From NCBI GenBank assembly GCA_022419385.1, contig JAJUBI010000001.1, positions 1,736,001-1,800,000 on the forward strand: a DNA stretch of 64,000 bases, written 5' to 3'. Under the pieces are notes generated by a model. The model searched no databases and was not told where the DNA came from. It saw only the letters and a list, made by a program, of their open reading frames with translations. The translations under genes were made by a program, and so were the position numbers. Source of the stretch: Paraconiothyrium sp. Pb-2020 (taxonomy: Eukaryota > Ascomycota > Dothideomycetes > Pleosporales > Didymosphaeriaceae). Shown here piece after piece: positions 35,560 through 46,900 of this stretch. Position 1 is the first letter of the stretch, and every line of letters starts with the position of its first letter.

Positions 35560-38500
35560 CTAGAAATTTAAGTTATTTAACGTTAAATTAATATTTCTTA
35601 AGTTTAATTTATAGGTGTACCTTATCTAGGGCTTTTAGTACTATCTATATATACAACGTATAGTTAGATTTATTTTTAGAAAAGATAAGAATATTATCTA
35701 TATATATAATAATAAATATGTCTAAGTACTTATAGAGTTTATAATTAATAAGTGCTTAAAAAGCTGCTAGTGTATTAGTAAGTCTAAATAGTATAACCTT
35801 ATATTTAAATAATCTATAGTATAATCTAAATACTATCTTCTATTCTTTACCTTTCTTTATTTTAATAAGGTGGTATCTATCTTATAGGTCTATTATTATA
35901 AAGACCTTAGCTCTTAAGAGTCGGTCTCTAAGCTCTAAGATATTTAGTAATAGGTATTAATTCTTAATTATTATATTATTAAGTCTTTAGTAATTAATAT
36001 ATAGTTGTAGTGATCCATCCTTCTTTATAATAAATATAAAGGGGCTAGCTGTAGGTAACTTTAATAGTTATATATATCTCTTTATAAGATTTATTTTAAT
36101 AAATTTCTTTTTTTACTGCAGTTTCTTTTCTAATTTACTATATAATAGTCTAAAGGGTAGCGTCTTCTCTTCTTCTAGATCTATTATAAGATTCTAGGGC
36201 TAATATTCTAGTAGGTTTACTTTACTAATCTTCTTTATAAATATATATATCTATGCTTTGTATTCTTTTAGTATTTTAAGAGGTATGCTATTATTCTTCT
36301 TCTTACACTCTATAACCTAGTAGTTTCTACTAGTATCTACTAAGAGTGCTTTCTATTTTTTAACTTTCTATTATAGTATTATATTATTAATAACTCTCTT
36401 ATCTGCTATTAAACTCTATTATTATATAGGCTTTACTTGCAATATATATTTATAGCAATTAAAGAATAGTTTCTTTAAACCCTAGTTAATATATAGGTTA
36501 TATATTCTTAACTAAGGTAATTCTAGGATAATCTTATATACTAAGTCTTTTAATATATTTAGGCTAATTTATTTCTTATATCCTTAGATATTTAGAATTA
36601 CTCTAACCTCTTTTGTAATCTAAGGTGTCTTAGGTATTAGAGTTCTATTTATAATATAGAGTGTATAGGGTTCTTCTTTATCTAGTATAATAAGTTCTAC
36701 TTTTCTTACTATTTAGTATAATATAAAGTTTTTTTCTACTTTAGAATCTATAAGAGCTTTTATCTATAATCCTTTAAGCTAAACTAATAGCTTAATTAAT
36801 ACTATACTTTTAAGGGTATTTAGTTCTCTAAAGGTGTTTTCTTACTTAAGCTGTGGCACTTATAGGCTTTATAGGCCTCTAGAACTAAAATCTAGTCTAA
36901 AAAAGAGTTATAGCTTTCTATTAGTAAGGGGTCTTTCTATTCTTCCTTTCTATATTCTTTTTAATCTTACCCTTTTTACCTATTCTTTTTCTTCCTTTAG
37001 TTAGTGTAACTTCTTTTCTACTAATTAGTATTTAATTTAGAAGCTTTATTATTACCTATTATATCTAATTCTTTGTGCACGTTAATAACTATTTACAGAA
37101 TATTAAAATTTCTTCTAAACCTATAAATACACTTATTATTATAATATTCTATATAGTCTATATTTAAGTAAGTGTACTATTTCTTTTATATATATAAGCT
37201 ATTATATAGTATAGTAAGTACTGCATTCTAAGCATTATTTATATTAGAAAAATATAGTTATTTATATTTATTCTATAGGTGCTTATTATATTTATTAATT
37301 AGGTAATTATACTATTTCTAACAGCACTATTACTTACACTATAGTTACTTACCTTTATATAATTCTTTAGCTTAGTAGTAAATTAGGTACTAATTATACT
37401 TATATATCGCCTATTAGATATTTATATAATATAGGTGTTAATAGTCTAGATAGTACTATAGTAAGTATTTAGAGTCCTTATTTTAGAAGTTTATATTAGG
37501 GTTCTAGTAAGTGTATTAGTAGTCCGCCTATTTTCTATTATCTAATATAATAATTTCTGTTTGGCGTTAGTTATAATATTCTAGTAGTATAGAGAATAAA
37601 GGTATAATTATTATAGGTAAAAGTATTACTTTCCTATCTCTTAGTTAAATTTACAGTTTATCTAAGTAGTTCTATATATTTAGTTAGTCTATAAAGATTA
37701 TTTCCTTACCTTTTACTTATAGGTAAGGTGTTAGAGACTATTAAATTAGTTTAATATTCTTATCTTAGTCTTCTTCTATATCCTTATATAGTTATAAATT
37801 CTAGAAATTCTCTAATTCTAATCTATTAAACTTTAACTTACTAATAGTGTCTATAACTGTCTATTCTTTATCCTTTCTATTCTATAGAATAGATAGTATA
37901 TTTAACTATCTAATAACCTTATTCTTAGATCTATAGTTCCTAGCAATATGGCCTAGTTTACTATATATAAAATATGTGTGTATCTTAGTCCTCTAATGAG
38001 TTCTATCTAAGATGTGCTAGGTAGGCTTTTAAGGGCCTAATTTCTTCTTTTTCTTTACTTAAGTAATTAAACTAAATACCTTCTATTAGCTAGTAGCTAT
38101 AAGAATCTTATAATTAGTTATAGTCCCTTTAGTAGGCCCTATAGACTATAGGCGGCTATTATCTAAAGCTAATATTTTATAGGTTTGTTAAAATTTTATT
38201 ATAGGGCAAACTATTCTCTATTAATTCTAATTAATTTATTATATAGTTTATTAAGGTTCTAATAACTTCTCTACTATATAGAAGTTCTTATAATAGATCT
38301 CTTAAGTCCTTATTTATATATAATTATTAGGAATTTATTTCTAGTTAAGTATAGTACTTTCTAAATTCTGCTATATATTTAGCTATAATTATTTTATATA
38401 ATAGTTTAGATTTTGTGTGCTATAATATCTATTTTATTAGTAATTCTAAATATCTACTTAAAATATTTCTTAAAATTAGTATAGTCTTTAATAATATTAA

Positions 38501-38826
38501 CTATATTAGTAATTATTAATATATTCTTTGTCTTTGTTTTTTGGTCTATTTTAAGATACTTAGTAATATATAGTTAAATCTATTCTTAGCGTCTTCTTAT
38601 ATATATATAGCTGTAAAGATAACTTTCTTTAGCTAGTAAGTTCTTTACCTAGTTTATAGAAGTATAAGTCTAATTAGAGAATCTAGATATTAGTATAGTT
38701 ATAATTACTATATATAAGTTAGGTTTATATACTTTACTCTTAGAGTTGCCTATTAGAGTAACAGTAACAGTGTCTAAAGCTGTAGAAGAGGTAGAAGTTC
38801 TTATTATTATATTAAGGGTATTTAAA
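35560..38826 (-). mobile_element. RIP-ruined Ty3/gypsy element on the minus strand (LTR-D family)
   Basis: Read leftward, the segment gives a gag-like part (about 38800-37900) with a damaged zinc knuckle, a protease-like linker, then reverse transcriptase with a YIDNILIFS box at about 35680-35720. All frames are broken by TAG/TAA. Integrase is absent, cut off by the LTR-B element at 35555. Confidence 0.75.
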
Positions 38827-39257
38827 ATATTAAACTTCTAAAGGGTAGCTAGTCCTAAAAGGGTTAAGGTTAGTTCTTAGGTAAGACGACTAAGAGGGGA
38901 AAGAAGTCTTATTAATATAGAAGTATCTTATAAAGTATAATAAGTTAATAAGGGAGCCTAAGTAAATCTAAATAATAGATTAATAAATAGGTTAAATATA
39001 AGTATAAAAGCCTATACTTAAGTTCTATATACTTAGTCTAGGTAATAGTTAACTATTACTTATTAACTATTACTTATTAACTATTAGTTATATAGTTAAT
39101 AGTTAACTATTACTTATTAACTATTAGTTATATAACTTCCCTTAGCGCCTGGTGGCACAGTTAAACATATACTCTACTCTAGGTAAGCTAATAGTAAGCA
39201 TTATTATAATATAAAATAAGGTCTAGACTCTTACTTAAGTCTGGATTCTAATAGTAA
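38827..39257 (-). repeat. LTR-D, left arm of a head-to-head pair
   Basis: This arm is the reverse complement of about 39400-39823. It lies at the 5' end of the minus-strand gypsy gag, as expected for its 5' LTR. It contains a short minisatellite built from TTAACTATTA-type units (39042-39135). Confidence 0.7.
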
Positions 39258-39399
39258 CTAGGTAATTATAGTACTTATAGTATATATAGAAGTTGTATTC
39301 TACTTATAATTTCTAGTTCCTTTCTATAATATAAAGAACCTTATACTAAGATACTACTGCTTATATATATAAGGCTTATAGGCGCTATAGTATTAGAAT

Positions 39400-39823
39400 C
39401 TAAACCTAAGTAAGGGTTTAGACCTTATTTTATATTATAATAATATTTACTATTGGCTTACCTAGAGTAGAGCACACGTTTTAACTATGCTACTAGGTGC
39501 TAAGGGAAGTTATATAACTAATAGTTAATAAGTAATAGTTAACTATTAACTACGTAACTAATAGTTAACGAGTAATAGTTAATAAGTGATAGTTAACTAT
39601 TACCTAGACTAAGTATATAGAAACTTAAGTATAGGGCTTTTTATACTTATATTTAACCTATTTATTAATTTATTATTTAGATTTACTTAGACTTCCTTAT
39701 TAACTTATTATACTTTGTAAGATACTTCTATATTAATAAGACTTCTCTTCCCCCTCTTAGTTATCTTACCTAAGAACCAACCTTAACCCTTTTAGAACTA
39801 GCTACCCTTTAGAAGTTTAATAT
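39400..39823 (+). repeat. LTR-D, right arm of a head-to-head pair
   Basis: This is an inverted copy of the left arm with its own version of the TTAACTATTA minisatellite (39511-39604). Sequence after 39823 is not the internal part of that element, so this is a solo or rearranged LTR. The spacer of about 140 bp between the arms has no feature I recognise. Confidence 0.7.
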
Positions 39824-40940
39824 ATAGCTAGCTACTAGCCTATTCTATTAATAGTGTACTACTCTATACTATAAGAAGTATAGTAATTCCTTATTAGCTG
39901 CACAGCTAAGTGCTGTAATATTATAAGTTTAGAAGAGTATACTAATCTATAAGAACTAAAAAAATATATATATTAGAAATAATCTAAATATAAATAAAGC
40001 AGTAACTTTAGTTATTTTATAGAGACTACTCTAAGATATTATCTACTATGCCTAGTGCACAATAATATTAGTTATATAGTACTAATATATGTTTAACTAT
40101 ACTATAGCCTTAATAATCCTAATTTTACCTACGTAAGACTTCTGTATTTAAGATAATATAGGTCTTTAACTACTATATTACCTTATCTAATTCTCTTTAG
40201 ATTAAGTACTAGGAAATGTCTTTAAACTTTTATTTTAATAGGCTATATAGGTAGAAGAAGACACTCTACGTAAGGCTATTATAAATAGAAAAATATAGGT
40301 TAGAATTATTTTCTAAGCTTCTATATAAGATAGCCTAGAAGTAGACTGCCTTTATATTCTTAAGGTTAGTATTACTACCCATAATTGCCATATAGAAGTA
40401 GCTGTTACTCTTATTCTTAATAACTATAATAATAACTTCTAGTTTATTCTATTTTAGCTCTTTAGTGTAGATAGTATAGTATTATTTAGTATTACGTAAG
40501 AGCTTAAGAACACATTAGGCTACTAGGCTATATAGGCTGTTTCTAGTTATTTATGTATTAATAAATTTAGGAAAGCATTTGTTATACCTTAGTATTATAT
40601 AGTATAGTAACTAAGTATAACAATCTATAACTAATCTCTTAAATTAGGTATATTTGGGTTAAAGTTAGTCTATTTTAATAAGCCGATTTAAGTACAAATA
40701 TATAAGAGTAAGTTACTTACTAGGGCAGGGAATATCTTTCTGGAATAGCTTAATTTTTGCTAAGATATAGAGAGTAGGAAGCGGTATAAAATAGTATAAA
40801 AAGTAGTAATAATATATTCTAAGCCAATAAATAAATAAGGCAGGTAACTAGTTGTTAAAGAGATATATAAATAGTTACTAATATTAGTAAATAACTAGAA
40901 ACCTTTACTATTCTATGTAGCCCTTTACCAGCTTTAGCTA
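39824..40940. other. AT-rich sequence downstream of the HeLo pseudogene, unassigned
   Basis: Heavily RIP-altered. On the minus strand, frames continue past the effector motif and one stretch (about 40640-40560) faintly resembles the helix pair of a divergent kinase, as in HeLo-kinase fusions, but I cannot support a domain. It may be a lost C-terminal extension or plain flank. Confidence 0.3.
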
Positions 40941-41729
40941 CCTTCCCTAAATGTAAACCCTAATATTATACTAGAGAGTTATGGCCCAGCTAAAGGCCAA
41001 ATTACTACTACTTAAAAATAAAATATAGTGCAACTTTTCTAGCACTCTCTATAGCTATTATAATAGCCTACTCTAGCAATTTGTCCTGGCCGGCAGTAAT
41101 TTCTCTTAATATAGAGATACCTTTACTTTCTTTAATAGTAGAGACTTCTAAGTTGCAGAGCTTACGCTAAGACTGCTAGCTGGCTAGAAAAAGCTTAACT
41201 AAGCTATTAACTAGCTTAGTATATTTTTAATTAGTTACTAAAACTACTTCTCTTAATATAGCGCCTACTTTACTTTTTACTATATACTAGCTCAGCTCTA
41301 GTACTCTATTACTAGCTACTATATCTTCTTATAAAGCTTTGCTATTGCTAGGTCTATATCTATCTATAGGTTATATACTATAAGGCTATTATCTTAAGGC
41401 ACTGTCTAATTCTTATACTTATTTAATACACCTTTAGCTTCTGTAAACAATTCTATAATCTAGCTAAGTAAGGCTTTAGCATATTTAATAGTTAACTTAG
41501 ACCTAAAATGTCCTTGGAGAGACGCTGTGTCTTAGACATCCTTATCTAGATATAGGGACTTGCCCCACTATAATAAGCAGAGTCTTGCGTTGTTAAGCTT
41601 AAGCTGGCTTGTCTGGAAGTCTTTCCTGAATGTGCGGCTGAGCTGGACAAACTTAAAGCACTTAACTGTGTTGTTGAATAGGCCCGCAAGCGCGACAACA
41701 CCAACAACAAGACCGGCTGTTTCTGCCAT
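40941..41729 (-). pseudogene. RIP-killed HeLo-domain effector with an amyloid-type motif
   Basis: From the ATG at 41729 the minus strand reads clearly as a HeLo (HET-s/LopB) domain, the pore-forming cell-death domain of HET-S and relatives. MAETAGLVVGVVALAGLFNN is followed by CFKFVQL and QLKLNNARL, matching the start of the fold. The first 53 codons are intact, then TAG at 41570-41568. From there many TAG/TAA stand where Gln is expected, with one single-base frame change near 41210. The later HeLo helix reads KLCNLEVSTIKESKGISILR and ITAGQDKLLE. Just after the domain, at 41001-40975, comes F-G-L-stop-L-G-H-N-S, closely resembling the N-terminal motif of the divergent NLR. In such pairs the NLR templates amyloid folding of the effector motif and so unleashes HeLo toxicity. 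Confidence 0.85.
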
Positions 41730-42046
41730 GTTGGCTTGCTAGTGTGGAGAGAACGATGACTGTGAAACTAGGAAGGGAAATGATATTAACAGAGAGGTGC
41801 ACTTCTTCCTAACACTTGCTTACGGCTCTTAAGTGCACAGGCAGCAGCAGCAGCAGCAGCAGCAGAAGGGGGGAGGCTGCGATTCTTGTATGGATACACG
41901 CAAAACCAGCTAGCTGCTTAGCTGAAGCGCCAGCCCAGCCAGGCTCGACCGCCCGCTTATGAGGGCTCAGCCTTACACTAGAGCGGCTGTTTGCCTGCTT
42001 ACACAAGTCTCTCCCTCTTACACAAACCAGGTTGCTGTCATGTAGT
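41730..42046. promoter_or_regulatory. Divergent promoter of the HeLo effector / NLR pair, with a CAG microsatellite
   Basis: This 317 bp GC-normal region lies between the divergent start codons and escaped RIP almost completely. It holds a perfect (CAG)8 run at 41842-41865. The shared promoter fits co-expression of receptor and effector. Confidence 0.65.
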
Positions 42047-43526
42047 ATGGCTTACACGAGCACCAACATTACGTTCGCAGGTGATGGCAACCTTGGGCTA
42101 CAGGTAGGCTACAACTCTGGCACTATCCACGTTGCTGCACCCAGCAAGTGCCCGTTCCCGCCTCAACCAACGCTGTGCTTACTGTCTTTCTGTCTCTGCA
42201 GAGCGCCCTAAGACTCCACCACAACTATCCTACTTTGTGCCGTTCTGCTGCAATGCAGATTTTGTCGACCGCAGTATACTACTTAACTAGATCCGCAAAT
42301 AATACTCTGCGCCAGTGTTGTAAGTAGCGCTAGTGGGCCTTAGTAGCGTAGGGTACGTTTAGCGTAAGATTATTAGTTTATTTACTGCATCTAACGCAGA
42401 TATAGAAAGTTATAGCTAGCTATTAAGTACTGCTACTACACTGCTAAATAGTTACTAGAGATATAGGTATTCTAGACGTATACTAGTAGTGTAGCGCAAC
42501 TTAAGCAGAGCTCCTGTAAAATAGCTAACTAAGCTAAGGTTTATAGCTAGAGGGACCTATAAGTAGATATATTTAAGCTAGTATATAACTAGCTCTATAA
42601 TATAAAGAATAGGCAGTGGCTATTAGTGCTAAATAATACTAATAATACTACTATTCTTTCTTTAATAGGTAGTAGCAGTACTCTTTAGTAGTATCTATTA
42701 AGGTATTTGCCTCCTAGTAGTTATAGCTTAGTTTTAGTTACTAGCTGGATAAGGCGCGCGGCAGTGTAGGTTATAAAAGATAGTAATATTATACTAATTA
42801 AGCTAATATATAATATAGCTATATACACTCTGCTCTGTAAAAAACTAGAAAATATAAAAGAGAAGAATAGTAGTATTACTTAGCTAGTAATAATACTTAG
42901 TTATATACTGCTTACTCTTATATAGGCAGTAGTATATATTTAAGAATAAGTACTATAATGCTTAGTATAGTAGTACTTAAAAAAGTATTAGTAGAGTAAT
43001 AATAAAAAGATAAGCCTACTAAATTAGAAAATAGGCTATTTTTGCTAAGATAGGGTAGCTAGTAATACTATTCTTATATTATGGCAGATCTTATTTAACT
43101 ATATATAAAATATAAAACTATTAGTAGTAGGCCTACTATTACTAATAAGCTTCTTTAACTAATAGGGAATACTAGAAGATTTACTCTATATTTAGAGTAG
43201 TAGTATAGTAAGTAAACCTCTAGCGCCTATTAGTTTTAATAATAGATTTAAGAATAATATTATTGTACTATAAGACTACTTATTTATTATAGTTATTATA
43301 GATAAAAAAATATTTAAAATCTACAGCCTAGTACAGCTCGCAATAAGGGAATGGCTATAGGGCTATAATTAAGCTAGTGTATAACTAAAAGTAGTATTAT
43401 AGATTCTTACTACAGCTTTTCTAAGTAGATAATATAAGATATAGGCAGTCTACTAAATTTTACTTTTATATTTAATAAAGGTGCTTGGCTACGATATTGT
43501 CCTAAATAATAAGGTAAGACTAAATT
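42047..43526 (+). pseudogene. NB-ARC-TPR NLR pseudogene, N-terminal and NB-ARC part
   Basis: The ATG at 42047 opens an intact N terminus. Residues 16-27 read LGLQVGYNSGTI, the kind of Gly/Asn motif described as amyloid-forming in fungal NLRs. A probable GC-AG intron (42144-42201) leads into RPKTPPQLSYFVPF and NADFVDRS, the usual linker before NB-ARC. The P-loop region (VALVGLSSVG, about 42325) is spoilt by a small frame change. Walker B survives as QWLLVLNN (42614-42637). Gln codons have become stops. The frame then runs to 43526, where a gypsy element with an AAATT duplication interrupts it. It continues at 50600-50689 and 57780-58899. No function can remain. Confidence 0.85.
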
Positions 43527-43989
43527 TATAATAGGGCCTTCTTAACACTATAGTAAGCCGTAGCCTAGTTAGAGTTCTATTAAGAAATAAGTAGTATATA
43601 GGGTTATATAAGTTACGTGTATGTAAACGTTAATTAATTACTATAATAAGAATATGTTACTAAAGACTTAAGAGTAATCTTCTGTAAGAAAACTAGATAT
43701 AGTAAACTATATTATAGATTAATAATAAGGGATTACTAGTAGTAATCTGTTATCCCTATATACTACTATCTAACCTAGGCTCTGTAGACTCTATATATAG
43801 ATTCTATAGATCTAGGCTCTATAGCTCTATTCTATAGATCTATAGATTTAATTATATAACCTTAATTACGTGTCTATATTATACTTAGCATCTAACCTAT
43901 AATTATAATACTTATTCTTATAATCTAACTAGTTGCTGCTATTATTACGTTAGTTTCTATAATTCTATTATAGTATAGCAGCTATAATA
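43527..43989 (-). repeat. LTR-A, 3' LTR of gypsy copy 1
   Basis: A 463 bp LTR. The inner end reads TATTATAGC, from TGTTACGGC by RIP. The outer end abuts the AAATT duplication. Confidence 0.9.
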
Positions 43990-46900
43990 CTATCTCCCTC
44001 TTCTATATCTTTAGCCTAAAGATTTATCTGTTATAGGGGTCGTGCTATATTAGTAGGGTAAGCCCTATTATATAGTAGTTTATTATTGCCCTTTATACCT
44101 TCTTGTAAGACTAACAAACAACTTACTCTTACTAATAAAATAGGTTATTATAGATTTCTAGCTATACCTTATTCTTATTATAATAGGCTTAAAATTCCTT
44201 ATATACTTTTACTATATAATATATCTAGGCATTCTGCTTATAAAGCCTATATTTATTCTAATATTTAAGGTTTTTATAATATTAATGGCGTATCTATTAC
44301 TAAAAGTATATAGTTAGTTATAATTTCTTCTTTAGAACTAATTATTCTTAGTGCGTAATACTAGTTACTCCTAAGCCAAAATTTAAGCTAAACTAGCTAA
44401 GGCTAAGAAGGCTTAAGAAGTAATTCTAAATACTCTAGCTATAGCCTAAGCTAAGGTATTATAACTTTAGAAGTAGAAGAAACTTCTTAATAAGTAGAAG
44501 AATTAATAGTTAGTGTTTCTTAAGGCTAAGCTAGATTAGAAAGAAGTAGAGTTAAAAGCTGCTAGTTTATAGAATAGTTCTAAGAAGGGTAAAGTAGTCT
44601 CTTAAGACACTACTTATACCTTCTCTAATAGTAGTAATCTTTATAGTTTACTATAAGGTAATCTAGCCCTTAGTCTAATATCTCTAGGCTTTCTTTAAGA
44701 GATTAGTTTAGCTAATATTTCTCTAACTTCTTAGGGTAGTTAAGGTTACTTTCTAGTTTCTAGGTATTATTTTATAGGTTCCCCTTCTTATCGCGTTCTA
44801 GCCATTTAACCTTATAGTAACTCTAACTATTTACTAGTTAGTATCTATTAATGCTTACTACTTTCTATTCTTCTTACTATTCTCTATATATGTCTACTTT
44901 ATAAACTATAGGTTTTATATTCTATAGTGCCTTTCTAAGAGAGCTATATAGAACACTAGTATATTTTTATACTATTTAGAAGTTATAATTTAAACAAAAC
45001 TAGGGTAATTTATTCTAGAACCTTATAGTCTAATTTTAGGTAGTCTAGTTTATTTAATAGTTGTTTACTAGCAATATTTTTTTATAGTAGCTAGACTTTC
45101 TCTCCCTTCTCTAGTGTAGGCGTAGGCTTATACTTAAAATTATAGTATTTTTCTATTTTTCCTTATAGAATATAGTCTTACTAGAGTTGGCTATAAATTT
45201 ATATAATTTTCTTAGCCTATTATTCTCTATCTGTACTCTAAGACCTTATAGTTCTAGGTACTTAGTAGGCTACTAGGTTAAATCTATAGTTTATAAAGAA
45301 CAGTAAAACTCTAGTAGCGCTATATTATAAGCTGTTATAGGCTAGTTGTGCTATAGAGAGTAACTCTACCTAGTTATTTTATTAATAGTTTAGGTAACAC
45401 CTAAAAACTATTCTACTATCTAGTTTATTTGTTCCGTCTATCTATTTATTTATAAATAATAGGCTGTTAACATACTATGCTTAATACCTATAAGGGTAAA
45501 TACTATTTACTAGAACTTAGATATAAAGTAAATATCTCTATCTATAATAATTTTATCTAGAGCTCATATTGTGCTATTACTATAGAAGTAAAGTAGAAAG
45601 CTATATATTCTACTTTACTAACCTATAGTAAGAAGTATGCGTACTTAGTTACTTTATTAATAATAACTATAATTTTATTATATTCTACCTTATTGTCTAG
45701 GTTCTTAGATTTTAGTAGTCCTGTAATAAAGTCTATAACTATACTCTATAGTTAATTAGAAACTTTTATAGGTTATAGTTGTCTATATAGCATATACCTA
45801 TTTAGTTTATTTTAGTAGTAGTTAGCGCAGTCGCGTAAGACTTTTGTAATATTTATTAGGCTTAAGGGAAGTAGTAGTCCCTTATTAGTTATTCTATTAT
45901 CTATTTAATTTTCTAGTGGCTATATACTAGTGCCTTATAGAATTATCTTATAAATTATATTAAATCTTAGTAGAAACAAAGATTCTATTAAAAACCTTAT
46001 AGATATTATTCTTATATTTTATTCCTATAGATAGGTAGCTTATATTCTTATTACTAATTACTGTTTCTTTTTAATCTAGTTATGCTATATGCTAGTTAGG
46101 TTTTTATTATTGCCGCCAGCTTTAGTATATTGTAGATAATAGTACTGTCTTTATTAAATTAAAGTAGGGCCCCTAATACTTTAGCTTTTTCTTATAAGTT
46201 AGGTCTTCTGCTTAAGGTGTCTGCCTAAAGGTTTTCTATTCCTTAGGTGTGTATAATCTTAAAATTATATATTAATAGGGTCTATGCCTATTTTACTTAC
46301 TAGGGTATAAGGGCCTTATTTATTATAAATCCTGTTAAGTTCTTATAGTCTAAAAATACTAGTGTTTAATATTTTACTCCTTAGAGGTAAGTTCTCTATT
46401 TTTTAAATACTTTAACTATTACTAACATCTTCTTATTATAGATATTATAGTTAAGTTTAGCTTTTTACATTTTTTAGAAGTAATAGCTATATAGGTGCTT
46501 TTTATCTATTTCTAGATCTCGCTGGAGTAAGTACACTCCTATAGCAAAATTTAATATATCTGTCTCTAGTATGGCAGGATAGCAGGAATTAAAAATTTAT
46601 AAAATAGGTTCCTTAGTAAATTCTTCCTTAAGTTAATCTATTACTTATTAGTATTTATTTATCTATTTAAAGGGTATTTCTTTCTTTATTAGCCTTGTAA
46701 GGGGCTCTATTATTTTTATCTAGTCTAGAATAAACTTTCTGCAATAGTTATAAAATTCTAAAAAGAATTAGATGTCCTTAATATTTTCTAGCTTTCTCTA
46801 ATTTAAAATCTTCTAGAACTTTATTTGCTTAATCTTAAGCTTTCTAGGTTCTACTATAAACTCTAGAAAAATAGTTTAGGTAATATAGAATTTATATTTC

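Noticed and set aside
41560..41742. 60-codon + strand open frame in the GC-normal island
   Set aside because: It is exactly antisense to the HeLo start (41729 downward on the minus strand), whose translation aligns along its length with the HET-S HeLo domain.
44086..44268. + strand open frame inside gypsy copy 1 as a separate gene
   Set aside because: It is antisense to the 3' part of the element and equally protein-like frames appear on the other strand; RIP-altered AT-rich DNA makes such frames by chance. An antisense element ORF is possible but not supported.
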